Shown one piece after another: positions 1-13,005 of a stretch of 64,000 nucleotides of DNA. A program made the translations under genes and the position numbers. The notes under the pieces were generated by a model that was not told the origin of the DNA, did no database searches, and worked only from the letters and a program-made list of their open reading frames with translations. This DNA is from Himantopus leucocephalus (lineage: Eukaryota > Chordata > Aves > Charadriiformes > Recurvirostridae), in the NCBI GenBank assembly GCA_003993805.1, contig RSEF01000031.1:54790298-54854297 (forward strand), in the 5' to 3' direction. Position 1 is the first letter of the stretch, and each line of letters opens with the position of its first letter.

Positions 1-3000
1 CATCATTAGCTATTCGTGAGGCAAGGCCAGTACCTACCCATGCCAATATAACTGCCCAGACACATTGCATCAAGAAAGTTTGATCCCATATAACATAAAC
101 ATAGGTTAGGCATCACAGGAAATTAGACCGAGCCAGGAAGATTACAACAGAACAAAGAGGAAACATAAGTTTGTGTCACACACTATTGGAGAGTCAATAG
201 AGAAGACGGAGAGATGGCCACTCAAAAATGACACAAAACATTCCAAGTCTATTTTAAAGAGAGCCATTATACTGTAAACTGTCACAGAAACACCTGGAAG
301 ACTCGTGCATACCAAAAAAACAAGTGAACTTTTCTTGCTAGTGGATATACTGACTTCTGAGATAAGAAAAAGCATTACTTCCAAACACAAATAAGATTAA
401 AGAGTGTGGAGGGCTGTGGAGGTGTGTGTGAGGGTGGAAACACCTTTGACAGTGTTTGTGCCATTAGTTTGGATGAGACAAAAATAAATTTGCCGGACAA
501 ACCTGCTATGATGAGGATAAGAGGAAATTTGTGCTGCAGCCAAAGATTTTTTTTTTTTTTTTTGATGAAAACCAGTTCAAGATGGAGGAGAAATGAAAAA
601 GCAAACATTTATTTTTATGACCTAATGGGATTTTAAAATTAAGCACAGCAGGTAGAAAGATACTGCACAATTTCAAAAAAAACGTTGCATGTCCGTACAT
701 GAAAGCCTGCTCTCTTTTCAAAACACTCTGCTGTCACCTAGGGTGTGGGAAATCAAAGCGTGGGATAGCGATGGACATACGTGTCTTTCCACAGGCATGT
801 GGTGCAGTAAGAACGTTTGGACACAGGACTAGAACCAAAATCCAGACGAGAAAGAGAGAAGACTGAGGGCCCTACTTTCAAAAATCACCTCTGGATTCCA
901 ATTTCTTGATATGCTACTGCTCCAGGAGGTCTGGTAACAGCTGCTTTGAAAAGTATCTGGTCTAAGAGGAATATTTTTGTGATCGCTACACCTGCAGGTG
1001 GTCCTTTGAATGGACACACAATCTAATAAGAGCATAAAAATCTTACTTTCAAGCAACATAAAAGACAAGGTGCCACTGGTAAATCTGTTCAGGGGGGAAA
1101 AAAAAAAGAGGGAGAAAAATAGATTAACTGATTCTAGTACTGAAATATTGTTCTGTAACATGAAGGTACAGATTATGTGCTGTGAACAAAGTCCTGAAAG
1201 GTCTGGAAACTGGCTACCGGGGTTGGAGCTGAGGTCCCCTGTGGAAGATGTAATTTTGCATAGGAACTGAAAAAATAAAAGTCATTACTTGAGTCTGTAT
1301 GTGAAAGGTGTCAAGGCTGGCAGCGAGTGTTAATAACCTGATATATGTTTTATACCACTTCTTTAGTGAATGTGATATATATGAAATTCAGCAGCAGGAA
1401 TAAAAAATTAAAGCATTTCAGTGTTTGTCTTTTTTTTATTTTTCTCCTTTGAATAGCAAGTATTCTGTATCTCCAGGCTGCTAAGGACGAATGACCTAGT
1501 CAGAGAGGACCTGGGCACCTGGTTTCCAAGGATTTGTATTGTCCCTTTAGAGAAGGGAAAATTCAGAACAAAGGATGGCTCTTATTGGGATGCTCATTCT
1601 CGGAGCACAAAAGAATGTTTCTCTCCCCTATTTTAGTTTATGATAGAATTAATAATGATTAAAGACTCTTCAGCGTGTTTCACCCTGAATGGCCTACATG
1701 ACTTTTAGCAGAAATTAAAATCTTGTGGGGTCAGACAGCTATCGGTCCACTGCTCCTCTGTCTCTGAAAGCTTCAGTTTATGAACTCAAAATCAAGCACA
1801 AAGAATAAACCTGAGCGTGGGCTATCAGCCACTGGGACAAAAGACTCAGGAGTCTTTTTTCCTCCTGCCTTTCAGTCGTCAAATATATGGGGTTTTTTTT
1901 ACAAATTAGTGGAGGGAAGACAGGGAATGCAGTACAGACAAGTTCCAACTGTAAAGCTTGAACTTTCCAGATATATGAGCACTGTCATCTGTACATGATA
2001 CCAAACCCAATGTACTTCCTAATAGAGCGACAGTGGTTTTACAGAGTAGGTGGGTTTATTTTCTTTTCTTTTCCTGAGAAGAGACAACGGTTCCCATCCA
2101 AGGTCTATAAAACAGACTGCTAACACAGTCAATAAGCCTTTTTTTGTAACCTGACAAAAACCCATCCGAGAATGCTGGGTATCCATTTTCTTTGGAAATA
2201 CAATCCAATGCTGTTTCTCTCCTATGTACCACACACATGGCATGGGAGGGCTGATGTTTTGATGAACAATCTAGATAAGACAACAAAACTAAGACATTTG
2301 ATACCAAAAACTATACCACAGCAGTCTCAGCATTTCAGATAGTTCTCTTGTTTGGTTTCTCAAAGAAATTGTTTTCACAGCTGAAGCAAGGTGACAAAAA
2401 AAATGTTTATCTTATCTAAAGCATGTAATAGAACAAAATGGTGTATCTGTTCAGAATAATTTTTCAGAAAGAGATGTTCCCTGAACGTTGGAGCCATTCA
2501 GAAAAAGCTTTCGGAAACCAGCACATTTATTATATTCTTCTTTTTTTGTTTCTTTATTTGGGTTGTTCCTAAAGACAATTCTTATGATGAGTCTTTGTTT
2601 CCCATTTTTCCAAGGGAGGTGACGTGAAAACAATTGTACCCCTCTCTCTTGAAGACAGATTAATGACAACAAGAAAAAGGTTTATAACTGGTGACTTGGC
2701 AGCAGATGAACATCACAGCCAACAAGTCCCAGACACCATACAGACCATGAACAGGCTACAGGGGAGTCCACAAAAGGTGCCGGTGTCAAAGGGCTCCCTG
2801 GATGCCCCGGCTGATGTAAGCAAACAGCTTTTTGTCCCTTAAGGAAACCTCTGGGGAGGGCAGCACGTTGCCCAGAAGTTGTTCACCCAACTGCTGCTTC
2901 AATAACGGTGTAGTTAATGCATTACACCTCGCTGTTTTAATATGAATACAACTCTATAGATATGGGTCATAATGTGACATATTCAAAGTCTAGTAATTAT

Positions 3001-5419
3001 ACTTTTAAGAAAATCTTACAAAACGGAAATTGACTGTCTAATTCTTACCAATTAACGTGCCTTTGATAACAGAACAATGGAGGAAAACCATAAAAGCAAC
3101 TTCTGTGTCTCAAAAAGCTGAGGAAAAAGTAACATCTTGAGAAATCTAAGGCGCTGTTTGTTGGCAGAGGTGTTCTTTGCTCTCCATAGTGTGCAATAAG
3201 AGCTGTTTGGCCATACATTGTTTAAATAGACTATCCTTGACCACTGTTTGAAACTCTCATTGATAATAGAAACCGCAGACCTATCGGATGGCTGTGAAGG
3301 TCTCAAACTCTGGTGCTCAGTCATCACAGCTATTAAAGTTTTAGACCAAGTTCAAACGTTGCTTTCATCGCTTCAGTTAAAAGAACAGATAAGTGCAACT
3401 TTCATGACCATAAAATGGAAAAAAAAATAATTGAGAGATGAATAAAGAGATCAGAGCCCTGTCAAGATTTTTGTAGTCTGTGAACACTGCAGACTTCAAC
3501 GCTGTCTGTAGGTGTGTTGGGTGCTTTGCACCCATCAAAAATGAAACTAAACATAATAACCATGTGTCAGAGTTCAATGGGTAAAAATAACAGTACTATT
3601 AGTTGAAGGAGTGAATTCATTATGATGCCTAATTTGGGAACTGTTTGAACACTGTGAGTTTGCAAAGTACATTTGAACATTATTGGGTTCTTATCTTCTA
3701 TAGGAGAGATGAAGAAAGAAAAGAGGATGGAGGAGACAATACAAACTATGCAAAAGAGCGTCAAGAGAAAAGAAAGACCCCAGGCTATGTTTTTTTCAAA
3801 TGTGTTCTGTCTCCTGTTTCTGTGCAGGACCTCAGTGTATGTGCACACACGTACGTGTCTCCAAAGAGACATACAAGTACCTCCATGATCATTTATATTT
3901 AAATTCCTGAAACTCCATGGTTTCACTAAAAATCTGCATAACCGCTTTTGCAATTCTAAGGTTGCACTAAGAAATAAAATTGCTAATACAAGTGAGAGCT
4001 AGCTATTCTAACGTTCATAACAAAAGCTAGAAAGTCTTTGTAGGGGCTCAGAACCTAGTACTTCAGAATAACTCAAATATCTGTACCAAAATAAATTACA
4101 TTGAGGTGGAAAAATTTAAAATCAGATAGCATCCTGCTTCAGTTTATAACTGAAAAGGTACAAACAACTTTCAAATTGCCCCAAACTTAAGTGAAAATAC
4201 ATTTTGTGAATTGTAGGACTGGTCTACTAATGCAGCGACTAACACCAGAGAATGACAGGTGGTCGGTCATCTCTAGACTTTGCATAAACCTGACATTCAA
4301 GATACCCACCTAAATGATTACAAAAACATTCACAGGCAAAGCCTGAAGACTTTCTGGTCCTTATAACCAAACTTCACTTCTGTAAAAATCTGTCAAAAAG
4401 TATCTTTAAGTTTATCAGTGGTGATTGGGAAAGGAGGGTTTCTATTAGTTTTCTTATGTTATACTCTGAAAAAATCCATTTTCACAGAAGAGAAATGAAG
4501 TAAACTGCTGGTGATTGAAAATTAGCAGTAGTTTGTGAGAAATATTTTCCAAACAATACTGCATTTGTCAAAATTTCATTGAAAGATTACTGCAACTTAT
4601 TGCTCCTATAAGGCCATGTATTTTATTTTTGACTTTTACATGATAGTACAAATCATAATATAACACTTACACATATAAAAGCTGAAGTAGAAATAACCAT
4701 CTGAAACAAAATTCTTCCATAAAAGGTTATTTTTATATTAAGTAGAAGTTTTATATTGTATTTCTATATTTTTTAAAAACACTATTGATATTTTTTTGTG
4801 GTGATAAAAACAATTTTCAGGGAGTTTTTCATTACAACTTTTCTTGCTCATCAGTGATGAGAACAAATGTCAGAAATCTCAGCACAGCTGGGCAACATTC
4901 ACAAGGGAAAGGAAGTCTCATAAAACAGTCTAAATGCCAGAGAGCTGATGCGCCAGGGTACCACAATAAAGAGGAAGATGGAGGAATTTCTCTCCTTTCC
5001 TGTTCAGAGGGTCTTTCATTCATTTTTCTAGGGATGGAGGGTAAGATGAGAGCAGATTTTTTTAATTACCAGAGTTTCTGGAAGCTGATAAGATTAAATG
5101 AACTGTAAAGGTGAGAGAGAAAACAGCCTGCAGTCCTCACTTCTGGCCAAATCTTGCAGCTTTGCGGAGCAGCAGCTATAACTCTTATGAATTTATCAGA
5201 AGTCTCCTGCTATTTGGAGATTTCCTTGAAGAGCCGGTGGCTGGTACCAAGAGATTGCGCATGAATTTCCACATCCATTTTTTTTCTGATGAAAAGCCAA
5301 GTTTCCATCCCTCCTGACTCTGGAGAGAAGCTTGCAGATATGAATTGAGTGCAAACACAGAGCCTCTGCACAGAGCCTTCTAAACCAGAAGGCAAATAAA
5401 AATAACCCCAGATGACTAT
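1..5419. other. Unique AT-rich DNA, no gene recognised
   Basis: No coding gene, RNA gene or clear transposon is recognised here. All open frames are short (128 codons at most), overlap on both strands and resemble no family I know. Simple sequence includes a 17-base T run at 547-563 and a G6A10 purine stretch near 1093-1108. The composition fits intron or intergenic vertebrate DNA. Confidence 0.6.
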
Positions 5420-5580
5420 ATATATTTTCCAGCCGCCCCTGTGACTTTGGGACTCAGATGGTGGATGGCCTTTGGTCAGTAGTATTGCTGTTGCAGGCTG
5501 GGTCTGAACCCCGCACCTCATCCCTGCTCCTATATTACTAATCCCATATGTTCTGTTATCCGAGCTACGCATTTTCCCTC
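5420..5580 (-). repeat. Possible tRNA-derived SINE relic
   Basis: Read on the minus strand, 5553-5568 contains GTAGCTCGGATAAC, similar to a tRNA A box (the tRNA D-arm promoter). At 5500-5510 the minus strand reads GGTTCAGACCC, which matches about 9 of 11 positions of the B box GGTTCRANNCC. The order A box then B box, with about 45 bases between them, suits a tRNA-derived SINE head. The downstream minus-strand sequence (ACTGACC followed by AAGGCC) loosely recalls the body of old amniote SINEs. It is too decayed to be a tRNA gene. Chance similarity is possible, and a profile search against amniote SINE families would decide. Confidence 0.35.
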
Positions 5581-8344
5581 TGATTTCCAGCATTTAAAGA
5601 TGCCCTGCAGCGAGGGCAAAACTCAAAGGTAGAAATATGCTCACTGTGACACTTTCACCACACTATTACCCACGCAATTAACAAAATAAATCACATCAGG
5701 GTAGCTTGAGTGGACGCTGCAGAGCTCATGAAATGAGAAAAGTTGCTTTGTTAAAATAATTCAAGAAAGCGAAAAAGGAGAGACTCATTTTACATCCCCA
5801 CATTAAATTGTGAGAATCTTAAAAAGTTCAAAGGAGAAGTGGCATGGCCAAGGGGGAACACAAGCAGCAAGAGACACCAAAGCTCTGGCAGGAGTTTCTG
5901 CTAATTCTACCAAAGCTACAAAATGGTCATGGAGTCAATTTTTCCCCTTTTTCTGACCACACAGGGGGGCAGAATGCCTCAAGAGGAGCAACAGCAACAG
6001 AAGCACATCAAAAACAGATTACCTTTGATTTTGTAGGATTTGGGTTGATGATTCAGCCTATCTGAGGGAGGTAAAGAATCATTTCTGTACAGCTACATAT
6101 TCAGGTTCATTTTATTGGGTCCACACAACCTCCCTGTCTATTCAGTGGTAACTGGAGGTGCTCATCACCCTGCATGATCCAGTTAAATTAACGGCCCTTC
6201 TCCTGGGAGTAGATATCCTCACAGGACCCAACGCTAAGATGTTACCTGATAAGGAGGAAGAGATTTTTACACTTATCTTTTTCGTTCTTTGTGAGGAAGG
6301 TTTTCCCTCCTAAGGCCACTAAATCTTTGTTATCGCTCATCCCACCAAAATTTAAACTTTTTAAAGCAGTAAAATATTGCTAATGTTCCTATGAGCAAAC
6401 AGTATATTGGCCATATATATAAAAGTATATACTCCCAACATCAAAAAACCACACTGCCTAAGCTGACTCCACACCTAAAGTGATATGGGAACAGATCGCC
6501 ATGGTCCTGGCAAGCCCTAAGATGAGAGTGGAGGCTGAAAGCCCAGGCACATGAGATCTCCTAGAGCAACCAGCATGGGAATAATCTGAAATAAATTTAT
6601 TACCCTGGGCTGCTGAAACAAAACCATGGCAGGGAGGACTTCATGGAGACCAGGACATGCCAGGTGTCTAGGGCAACCTTCTTGGCAAAGTTCAATAGTG
6701 GATAGCCCAGCAAAACCAAGGGCACCCAGATGAGGACATTTCTCTCCAGTCATCAAGCCTCAAATGGCTATTTATTTCACATTGCTGTTGTTATTAGTTG
6801 CACTATAGTAGCAGCGATGGTCACAGTGACAGATCTAGGCTTTGTGCTGAGCAAAGAACAACCAAAACCAAATAATCTCTGTCTCAGAAGAGCGTACTCT
6901 AAGTCAGTGCAAGTTGGGGATACCACCTGTGCGGGGAAAGAGAACATTTATCTATGCATGGTGAGGATTTCTGTAAATACCTCTATAGTCATCTCAGGAG
7001 GCTATAACTAGGATACTGGGCCCATCAACTCCTTCTTTCACAGAGGGAACAGGGGTTGTACCTGGCAAGAAGCTGCTGAGATGAATTGGCAGTGCTGGAA
7101 ACAAGCACCTGGATTTTATTTTCCCTTTGCTGATTTCCTGCTGATTGGATGTCCCTTTCACGTCACTTCTTAGCCTGATGGGGAAACATGTCAGCTGGGA
7201 AATCTACCTCTCCTCACCCCTTATCTTTCCACATATCTTAATGACTTCACCACCTGCCACAATTTCTGACCTTGCTCCTTACTTTTACTTGAACAGGTTC
7301 TTTTGCTCTATTAGCTTCACATCCCATCCTTCACAAAGTCCTCACTGCATTTGCATATTACTAAAACTATTTGTGTTTTCCAGAATCCCTACAAAACAAT
7401 TTGTGTTGTGCAACTCTTCGGTCTGCAGGCTTTTCTTACCTTCTTGCATAACATGAAGCATAAGGAGGATGTTGTGCTATAAAACTAGACAGCATCAGTC
7501 CTGGTTACTTTCTTGTAGCTTCAGCAATTTGCTCTACTTTATTGCATGAGCCAAACAAAAACCTGAACAATATAATGCAGCTCATGTGCTATAAACAAGC
7601 TGTGAATTTAGAATGGCCAAAAGCAAAATTTAAATTGGACAACTAAATATCTGATCTCAAAGTCTGCTCTTTCTGCATATCCTCAGTAGTGAAGCTTGAG
7701 TGTTCAAATGTTTGAGAAGATGAAAGAATACAGAACTGAGTTAATTCAAGGTTGATTTTCAAAGTCAAACAAATATTTGTGAAACAGGTTTCTACTATTT
7801 TTTTCATTTCTATTAGCTGGCCAGTGATCAGGGACTTAAATCCTGAAAATGTTCTTTTATCCCTTAGTTCTGATTCAGACTAGAGAACAAGCCACCTCTA
7901 CATTTTTATAATACTTCTGTGTTGTGGCCAGGGTGTGAACAGAAACTCAATAACCTGTTTCAAACACCTTGACTTTTTGGAAGGCTTTCAAGTCTTTCAC
8001 AGCAGAACTAGCTTCCTGCTCCCATTTCACATGGGTCACATTGCTCACCATCCTCAGATTTATGGAGGCAGTAAAATGTTGCTGCAAACTTCATCTTCTG
8101 CTCTACTCTTTTGACCAAGTCATTCTTTTCTATGGCCTCCTGCTTTAGCTCTCCTGTTCAAATACTAGTTTTGTTTCCCACTTTCAAATTCCTGTACAGA
8201 CTTGGGAAGTTGGATCTCACTCTCAGTCCATGAAGCCACTACCCCTGTTTTCAGTCAAACAAATTATTTCGCATTTTCTCCCATACCAGTCCTCACATGT
8301 GCAAGGAGCTCGCAGCAGGATTTATGTTCTCCCTTTTGGCAATG
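5581..8344. other. Unique DNA, no gene recognised
   Basis: No conserved coding signal or identifiable repeat was seen. The frames at 6517-6756 (minus), 6730-7011 (plus) and 7145-7456 (plus) are short, lack any recognisable domain and have ordinary composition, so they are treated as chance. Confidence 0.55.
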
Positions 8345-8686
8345 AGGTGGGCGGCCAGAAGGGATGGAACAACTCTCCTATGAGGACAGGCTGAGAGAGT
8401 TGGGGTTGTTCAGCCTGGAGAAGAGAAGGCTCCAGGGAGACCTTATAATGGCCTTCCAGTACTTAAACGTTGTTTATAAGAAAGATGGGAACAGAATTTT
8501 TAGTAGGGCTTGTAGAGATAGGACAAAGGGTAATGGTTTTAAACTAAAAGAGAGTAGATTTAGACTAAATATAAAGAAGACTTTTTTTATGCTGAGGGTG
8601 GTGAAACACTGGCCCAGGTTTTCTCANAATATAAAGAAGACTTTTTTTATGCTGAGGGTGGTGAAACACTGGCCCAGGTTTTCTCA
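8345..8686 (+). mobile_element. CR1 LINE fragment, 3' portion, truncated and with an assembly join
   Basis: This is a non-LTR retrotransposon fragment of the CR1 family, the dominant LINE of birds. The plus strand from about 8364 encodes the familiar CR1 3'-region reading with LRELGLFSLEKRRLQGDL near the start, then KKDGNRIFSRACRDRTKGNG and RVVKHWPRF. It is 5'-truncated, as CR1 copies usually are. Unusually, similarity stops at about 8686, before the expected 3' tail with ATTCTATG repeats. Inside it lie one N at 8627 and an exact 59-bp repeat (8568-8626 and 8628-8686). It is not expected to be active. The family call is confident; the subfamily was not determined. Confidence 0.9.
8568..8686. 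repeat. Exact 59-bp direct duplication around a single N
   Basis: Bases 8568-8626 and 8628-8686 are identical and separated by one N. This is the pattern left when two contigs with overlapping ends are abutted without merging. A real tandem duplication would not need an N at the junction. The true sequence probably holds one copy. Confidence 0.9.
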
Positions 8687-11600
8687 TTTTTGTTATGAAA
8701 AGCAAAACAATGGGTTCCATAACTCATTCAGCCTTCTATGAAAAGAGGTGCAACAGAGTCGTTTGAAGGCATCTGGGATTTCCAGATCAGGAGACACTGG
8801 AGGACAGCAAGGCTGTAAGGAGATCCTCCTGTCTTACCAAAACAGACTAGGCAGGTTCACGTTGTACTTGCTGGTTGGGTTCCTCTTCCCATGCATTTAC
8901 TGCAGATAGAAACTTTGGCTAAAAAAGGGAGACAGATGCACTCCCATAGGTGCATACATTATATTTGTTTAGTTCAGGGATGTTAAGGTAAGAGCCAGAG
9001 GATCCTTTGGGACTGTTAGGCTCACATGTATTCTTTACTACTCTTCAAGATTAGTCACCCAATACTACAGCCATATAACGCTCACGCACACAGTTTAGCT
9101 TTCATGTCTATTGACCTCGGTGGTAGTTTACCAACTAACTTGTTCCAACGCTTCTGAAAACCCCACAGACACCCACATCTGCAGCCTGTGTGCACCTAAA
9201 CACATTTGGCAGTCTGGCTCTGAGTTTAACCAGCTCAGTGGCAGCATTTGACACCTGCATCTTATATTTTACCACTTTATACACACTGAAGAGCTGAATA
9301 ATTACTGCCAAATAGTTATTTATCCTCTTTTAACAAGAGAGCTCTTGCATCGGAGGGCAGTATTAATCCATCTGTCTTGTCTTCCTCTGACGTACTTAAC
9401 TATCTACAATTGAAGAGTCCAGTAAACAGCCAGATTTTGCTGGGGGAAAAGAAAAAAATAAAAGTGGTGTTGAAGTAGAAGGGCAAATAAAATTGCAATG
9501 GTAATTACCTTGAACTATTTTAACTCATTTAAAAAGGTAATAAATAGGGCTATTCACATGTATCCCCCAAGGAAAGTATTCTTCTATAATGATGAAAAGT
9601 AGAATATAAACCAGTGCTGCTAATGTTATTATGATAATCCTATGTACTTCAGCAGCTGCTTGCACTTAACTCTTTGTGGCATACAACATTTTTGGTAGTC
9701 AAGTTCCTTGATAGTGTTTTCTTACAATATTTTTTTTTTTTTTAGTTTAAGGTGCAACTAACCATTTCTATAAATAAACTGTATCAGCGTACATCCATGT
9801 AGCAATTTTCCCAAAAAAATCTTTCCCATGCAGAAGCTCTGCCTCCAGCACGTATCTATTACCAACCTCAGCAAGCTGTCACATCAAGGCAGGTTTTCTT
9901 TCTCAGAATCCATCTGCTCTTTAGATGTCCCCCATTAGAAGAAAAAGCCTTTGCAGGCAAAACCTCAATTCACCTTGGTCCACTTTGCGGATGCTTGACA
10001 CATGACAGTGCTGTTCTCGGGCAACTAATCTACAAATAGTCTAATGGAGCACTTTTACAGGGCTGCTTCTAAAGAGCTGACAGTACACTGGTACTGCCAG
10101 CCATTAAAGTGATGGATAAGACCCATTATTTTAAAGCTCCCATATACTCATCACAAAGGAGCCATGCAGACGAACATGCCTGTATTGACCCTGCTGAGCA
10201 AGACGTGATGCTGAGTCAACACCGTGAGCCCTGGGGCTCTCCAGATGTGTCTCTCACCCAGATCCCTTGTTGCAGGAGAGGAAGGGAAAGCCTGCCTCCG
10301 CTCTGCTCCTGCCAGTGCCCAGCATCACCCCAAGGAGAAGGGCAGCGCCATCCCCTGTGGCGCGCTGGGAGGAGATGGAGGCTCGGAGGAGATGGAGGTT
10401 CAGAGCCAGCAGAGCCGGGGCACAACCCACATTGGCACCGCAGCCAAGAGCACTGACCTGCTCCGAGCCTCAGCCGTGACAAATCAGCATTATTCACGTT
10501 TCAAAGTCAACCCTAATATTTTATTCTGGGCTAAGATGAGAGTGGTCCCGGGGATAATTAAATTAGTTGCAAAGATTGTAGTCCCAACGTGTAATTTCAA
10601 GCCTCTCCCCATGCAAACTACCTGCAGGCCATGATTTTAGCTATCATTGGGTACAGTAACGTGGTCTCTGTTTTGTGATCCTGTAGTTATGTTCATCTAA
10701 TTTTTGGTTCACCTACTCTGTGACTGAGCTGACAGGATTTTATCATGCATCAGCACTGAAGCATGACACCATTAATCTCACAGATGTGCCAGCATCACTC
10801 GGCCCATTTTGCTAGCAAGTACTGTAAAAAAATATTTCCACAAAGTATTTTAACCCACTCATTACCTGCAAAAATGATTGGGCAGTTGGGACCACAGGGC
10901 TGTATTTTGTTACGGAATGGCATAGACCAGTCTCTCTGCGCCATTTGCTGCACCACCAAAGGAGCTAAAACCAGACAATGGTGAAGTTTTTTCCAAATAA
11001 TGTGAGGAATGTTGTGCATTGAATTCCTCAAAAAAAAAAATGCATTGAAGAGTCTCAGCCTCTGTGTTTTGGGTTTGCATTTCAGGATAAGTCCCTGATG
11101 GAGCAGATAATATGTATTGAACCTATATGAGGGAACACAGGTGGATATATTCAAGTGTTTGTTGCGACATTTCGCACCTTTCAATGAAAAGCAAGGAGAA
11201 ATGGACAAACAACTGGCATTAAAGTGTTGCCGAGCAAGTGCAAGACAAACATAACAGCATGAAAAGCAGCAAGAAGCAGCACAAAGCGTTGTCTGTTCAT
11301 GGGGATGAAATGGCATGGAAAGCAGGGAAAGAATAAATGAGATGCATATTAAATTATTGCTCCAATTATACTGTTAATAACGATGCACAGAGACACTCAT
11401 CCAATATCCGTCTAAATTTATCCTGTGGGCAAAAGTATTCTCCCACTACACAAATGTAGACTAATTAATGGTACAAAGCTTGATTTGCATTTCTTACACA
11501 CACAAATGTAAATCAAGAGTGACTTCCTATAAATAAACAGGTATGCTAATGCAAACTGATTAAAGAACAGAAATAGGATCTAGAAAATATTTTTTTAAAT

Positions 11601-12507
11601 GTTCCTCTATTATTTTTATCTATTTATCTGTTTATTACAAATAAACAGGAAGTAACATGGATTGGAGATCTTGATTTTTTTTGCTCAAAAGAAGAACAGA
11701 AGGCAAGTTTGCACACGTGAAAGGTATACAGCGGTGAAAGAGGTCTGAGGCAGGACATGAGTGATAAGACTGCGAAGTTTTCATAAATAGCCTTGTTTAT
11801 TTCTGTTATTGTACCAGGGCTAGAGCTGCTGCACAGAAGAGCTGGGAATTCAACACTGGTTGTCTATCATCTGCTGGGTAGTCTGAGGAAGATGAGAAAG
11901 AGGCACCACCCTAACAAAGTCAGATACCGCATCTTGGATTGCATCTTAGACAAGGAGGATGAGTTGATCGAGTAGTTCAGTTCTTGTGCCAGAAGGCTGA
12001 TCCCAACCCAGAATCCAGACTTGTACCAACAAAGCTACATCCAGTGGACCCCTTCCCAACATGGTATCCCAATACACTGTCAGCCCTGACTTTTCTCAGC
12101 CATTTCTGACCAGTAAGAGCAAAAGTGGGCAATCACAACCAGCTCAAGCACAGGCCAGAAATGACCAAAAGTTGTTATCGCCCTATTCCTCTGCTCAGCA
12201 TCACAACTGTGCAGGCCATTCCTGGAAGGCGCTTGTTCAATTTGTTCGTATCTCCAGAGATGCTGAATTCACAGACTCCTCATGCAAACTGTCTCAGCAC
12301 TATAGTACTACCAGATATTTTTTTTCTTAATGTGCAACTTTAGTTATTCACTGCTGCAATTTAAGATTACTGTTTCCTGTTCTTCCTCCCATAGATATGG
12401 ACAGGTTATTCCCTGCCTCTCTGTAGCAGCTTTCACAAACCCGAAAACTGCTATATCCTGCTTCAGCCTTCCTATGCAGACAACTCCACTTTGTTTCCAC
12501 ACGGGCC
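8687..12507. other. Unique DNA with a GC-richer patch and candidate regulatory stretches
   Basis: No gene is recognised. At 10368-10401 there is a 17-base tandem duplication (16 of 17 identical, unit starting GGAGGAGATGG) inside a GC-richer patch at about 10200-10480. That patch is open in several overlapping frames with no recognisable product. Stretches 9270-9480, 10480-10640 and 11340-11570 are AT-rich and carry homeodomain-like words (AATTAAATTAG, CTAATTAAT). The last also carries the octamer ATTTGCAT near 11483. They could be conserved non-coding elements, but that is inference from texture alone. The 173-codon minus frame at 10795-11316 resembles nothing known. Confidence 0.5.
10368..10401. 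repeat. 17-bp tandem duplication
   Basis: Two adjacent copies of a 17-base purine-rich unit starting GGAGGAGATGG, differing at one position. Confidence 0.85.
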
Positions 12508-13005
12508 ATGGTTTTGTAGACTTCTGCTCATTTTAGTTTTTTCCTTGAAACTCTCTGCAACTGGTCCATATTTTTCTTGACATATAGTGGCTAAGACTGG
12601 TTACGCTACTCCAGCTGAGATCTTAGCGTTGAGCCAGAAAATAACTTCAGGGCTTTACTAGTTGCATTTCTGTTTATACCTCCCACCACCATTTTCATTG
12701 CGGCATGGGACTGTTGACACATGTTCAGCATGTGAAATGCAGCCAGCCCTTAAAGCTTTTCTCCAGTTATTCCTCACTGTATGTTGTTGTAGCTAATTAT
12801 TTATGCCTATGTGCAATACCTGGTATACCTCCCTGTGAAGAGTATCAGATCACGTCTATAGTTTCCCAAGAGCACTTTGAATTGCAAGAACAACCTCCAG
12901 CACACTGGCAGTGCCTCCCAGCACAAAATAGGCTGCAATTGCAATGTGCGTATTCTCTGTCCCATCATCAGATTTCTAACAAGAATATTGATGACTTGGC
13001 TGATG
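12508..13005 (-). mobile_element. Ancient CR1-type LINE, reverse-transcriptase fragment
   Basis: Read on the minus strand, this stretch follows the familiar layout of old CR1 reverse-transcriptase sequence shared by birds, turtles and crocodilians. On the plus strand the matching landmarks come in order: TTTTGTAGACTTCTGCTCATTT and CTCTCTGCAACTGGTCCAT (12513-12570), TACTCCAGCTGAGATCTTAG (about 12607-12626), CTGTTGACACATGTTCAGC (about 12712-12730), the segment ending CAGTGCCTCCCAGC (about 12908-12921), and ATCATCAGATTTC with TATTGATGA (about 12963-12990). Stops and small indels interrupt every frame, so it is a dead relic, clearly older than the copy at 42655-43260. The family is recognised from memory of its consensus; the subfamily is not resolved. 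Confidence 0.75.

Noticed and set aside
5490..5575. Functional tRNA gene on the minus strand
   Set aside because: A and B boxes are degenerate, and no cloverleaf with a paired acceptor stem could be drawn.
8364..8741. 125-codon open frame as a gene
   Set aside because: It is CR1-derived and its second half repeats because of the single-N assembly join.
10200..10640. GC-richer patch as a first exon or CpG island
   Set aside because: CpG density is modest, the overlapping frames give no recognisable protein, and a 17-bp duplication explains part of the purine-rich text.
10795..11316. 173-codon minus-strand open frame
   Set aside because: No recognisable domain, Cys/Phe-rich irregular composition, and no supporting splice or promoter context.
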